A stretch of DNA of 64,000 nucleotides from assembly GCF_000585995.1 (NCBI RefSeq), contig NZ_CP007410.1:3375430-3439429 (forward strand). Reading direction: 5' to 3'. Position numbers and translations under genes: made by a program. Shown here one piece after another: positions 62,795 to 64,000 of the stretch (the first letter of the stretch is position 1; each line of letters starts with the position of its first letter). The notes under the pieces were generated by a model. The model made no database searches and was not told where the DNA came from. It saw only the letters and a program-made list of their open reading frames with translations. This DNA is from Pseudomonas brassicacearum. Lineage in GTDB: Bacteria; Pseudomonadota; Gammaproteobacteria; Pseudomonadales; Pseudomonadaceae.

Positions 62795-64000
62795 ATGCCC
62801 CGTGCCGGTATCCCCCAGGGTTCGAGCGTCCGCTTACTGATCTACCTGTTGTTTGCGATCCAGTTGGTTTCCATGGGCGCGATGGAGATGAGCGGGCCGT
62901 TCTGGCCCGTTCACCTGCGACAACTGACCCGTGATGACGCGGTGTTCAGCTTCGCCAGCACGGCGGTGTATGTCGGGCCGATGCTGGGCATCATCCTCAC
63001 CAGCGCGTTCTGGGGGCGGATTGGTGATCGCTACGGCCACAAACTGATGATGATCCGCGCGCTCGCAGGCTTGTCCCTGACCCAGCTCGGGCTGGCGCTG
63101 TGCAACGACATCTGGGTCATCCTGGTGTTGCGCTTCCTGCAAGGTGCATTCGCCGGCTATATCGCCCCGGCCCAGGCCTATGGCGTCAGCATCGAGGCGC
63201 CATCACGGCGGGCCCGGTTGTTTGCCATCCTGCAGATTTCCACGAATGTCGGCTCATTACTGGGGGCGGTGGTGGGCGGGCTGATCCTGGATCATGCGAC
63301 GTTTTTCTGGATCAACATCGTGGCCTCCGGTTTGTGCGCGCTCTGTACCGTGATTGCGGCCCTGACCCTCCCCCATGTAGCGCCCCCCAGGAATGAAGTG
63401 GCCGCCAGGCCCCGCTCCGAACCCTTGCGCCAAGGGCTGTATAACCCGGCGACCTTATCCTTGCTGGGCATCATGGGCCTTCTGCTGCTGGCGAGGATGC
63501 TGCCGCAAACCTCGTTTTCGCTGTATGTGAGCTCGACCTTCGACGTCAGCAACGCCATGGTCGGACTTTGCTACGGGTTGCTCGCCCTGGGCTTCATCCT
63601 GTGCGCCACTGCCTGGTCGCGCTATTTCGATCAGCGCAACCCGACGCAAACACTGCACGCCATCACTGGAGTTGTGATCGCGTGCATGGCCCTGACCGCC
63701 TTGGCCAGCCTGACCCGCCAGCCGCTGGTCTTCGCCCTGGTCTATTTCGTCTGGGGCCTGCTTTTGGGTGCAACCACCCCGGTGCTGACCGCGCTCATTT
63801 CCAAAAGTACCGACAACACACACCAAGGCCAGGTGCTGGGGCTGGCACAAGGTGTTTCACAGACGGCATCCATTATCGGCATATCCCTGGGCGCATTACT
63901 CAGCCAGGTCTACGGCCTTCAATACACGTATCTATACGTCAGCGTTGCCTATGCCCTAGTGCTGATGCCCCTGATGTTGCTGCGCTCCCGGCCACCGGGG
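62795..64000 (+). CDS. MFS transporter (cut by window end)
   Basis: At least 402 residues with no stop before the window end. The frame shows about ten to twelve hydrophobic segments, the MFS loop signature GRIGDRYGHKLMM and the motif RFLQGAFAGYIAPAQAYG. It resembles drug or metabolite exporters of the MdtG type; some siderophore clusters carry similar exporters, so what follows beyond the window matters. The ATG at 62795 has a weak ribosome-binding site. Confidence 0.85.
   Translation, partial: MPRAGIPQGSSVRLLIYLLFAIQLVSMGAMEMSGPFWPVHLRQLTRDDAVFSFASTAVYVGPMLGIILTSAFWGRIGDRYGHKLMMIRALAGLSLTQLGLALCNDIWVILVLRFLQGAFAGYIAPAQAYGVSIEAPSRRARLFAILQISTNVGSLLGAVVGGLILDHATFFWINIVASGLCALCTVIAALTLPHVAPPRNEVAARPRSEPLRQGLYNPATLSLLGIMGLLLLARMLPQTSFSLYVSSTFDVSNAMVGLCYGLLALGFILCATAWSRYFDQRNPTQTLHAITGVVIACMALTALASLTRQPLVFALVYFVWGLLLGATTPVLTALISKSTDNTHQGQVLGLAQGVSQTASIIGISLGALLSQVYGLQYTYLYVSVAYALVLMPLMLLRSRPPG

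Overview
The window is about 60% G+C, densely coded, and looks like the chromosome of a fluorescent-group Pseudomonas. The evidence is a serralysin-type protease with its AprDEF type I exporter, a complete mexEF-oprN operon, Pseudomonas-type GapN, YccA and small DUF proteins, and REP-like hairpins of the kind common in P. fluorescens relatives. No insertion sequence, prophage or CRISPR array is visible. The species was not determined.

Regions: (1) 0.1-2 kb, a LacI-type regulator and a YciI/VOC pair. (2) 2.2-11.1 kb, a minus-strand secretion operon: ABC exporter, adaptor, outer-membrane factor, then a 1472-residue RTX metalloprotease with twelve long repeats. (3) 11.35-22.4 kb, an unusual TetR-controlled cluster. 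It contains a stand-alone FabF-like ketosynthase, an RND pump with adaptor and divergent outer-membrane lipoprotein, a short-chain dehydrogenase, an acyl-CoA thioesterase, a FadL-like channel and the TetR gene. Four 24-bp operators of the form GTGAC-N14-GTCAC lie at its four promoters, so it reads as one regulon for making or modifying and exporting an acyl compound. (4) 22.5-24.6 kb, a MarR-GNAT fusion with a perfect upstream palindrome, and an orphan periplasmic binding protein. (5) 24.8-30.7 kb, mexEF-oprN. (6) 30.8-38.3 kb, a FeaR-like AraC regulator, DUF3156 protein, APC permease, outer-membrane barrel, soluble PAS chemoreceptor and phenylacetaldehyde-type dehydrogenase, probably for uptake and oxidation of an aromatic amine or related compound.

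(7) 38.5-43.1 kb, an EEP phosphodiesterase, a classical autotransporter and a second autotransporter barrel with no passenger. (8) 43.3-48.9 kb, GapN (lacking the usual ALDH general-base Glu), a DMT exporter with divergent Lrp regulator, a secreted CxxCH protein and YccA. (9) 49-57.4 kb, after tRNA-Ser(UGA), a sensory island. A TorT-like periplasmic protein is co-transcribed with a 1237-residue hybrid kinase whose C-terminal second kinase module is closely similar to that of a separate kinase nearby; a prohibitin-like SPFH protein lies between them. (10) 57.4-61.7 kb, small envelope or stress-type proteins, a lipoprotein deacetylase, a Nudix hydrolase and an AT-richer secreted protein. (11) tRNA-Leu(UAA), tRNA-Cys(GCA) and an MFS exporter that runs off the end.

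All functions are read from sequence motifs and remembered family features. No searches were run.
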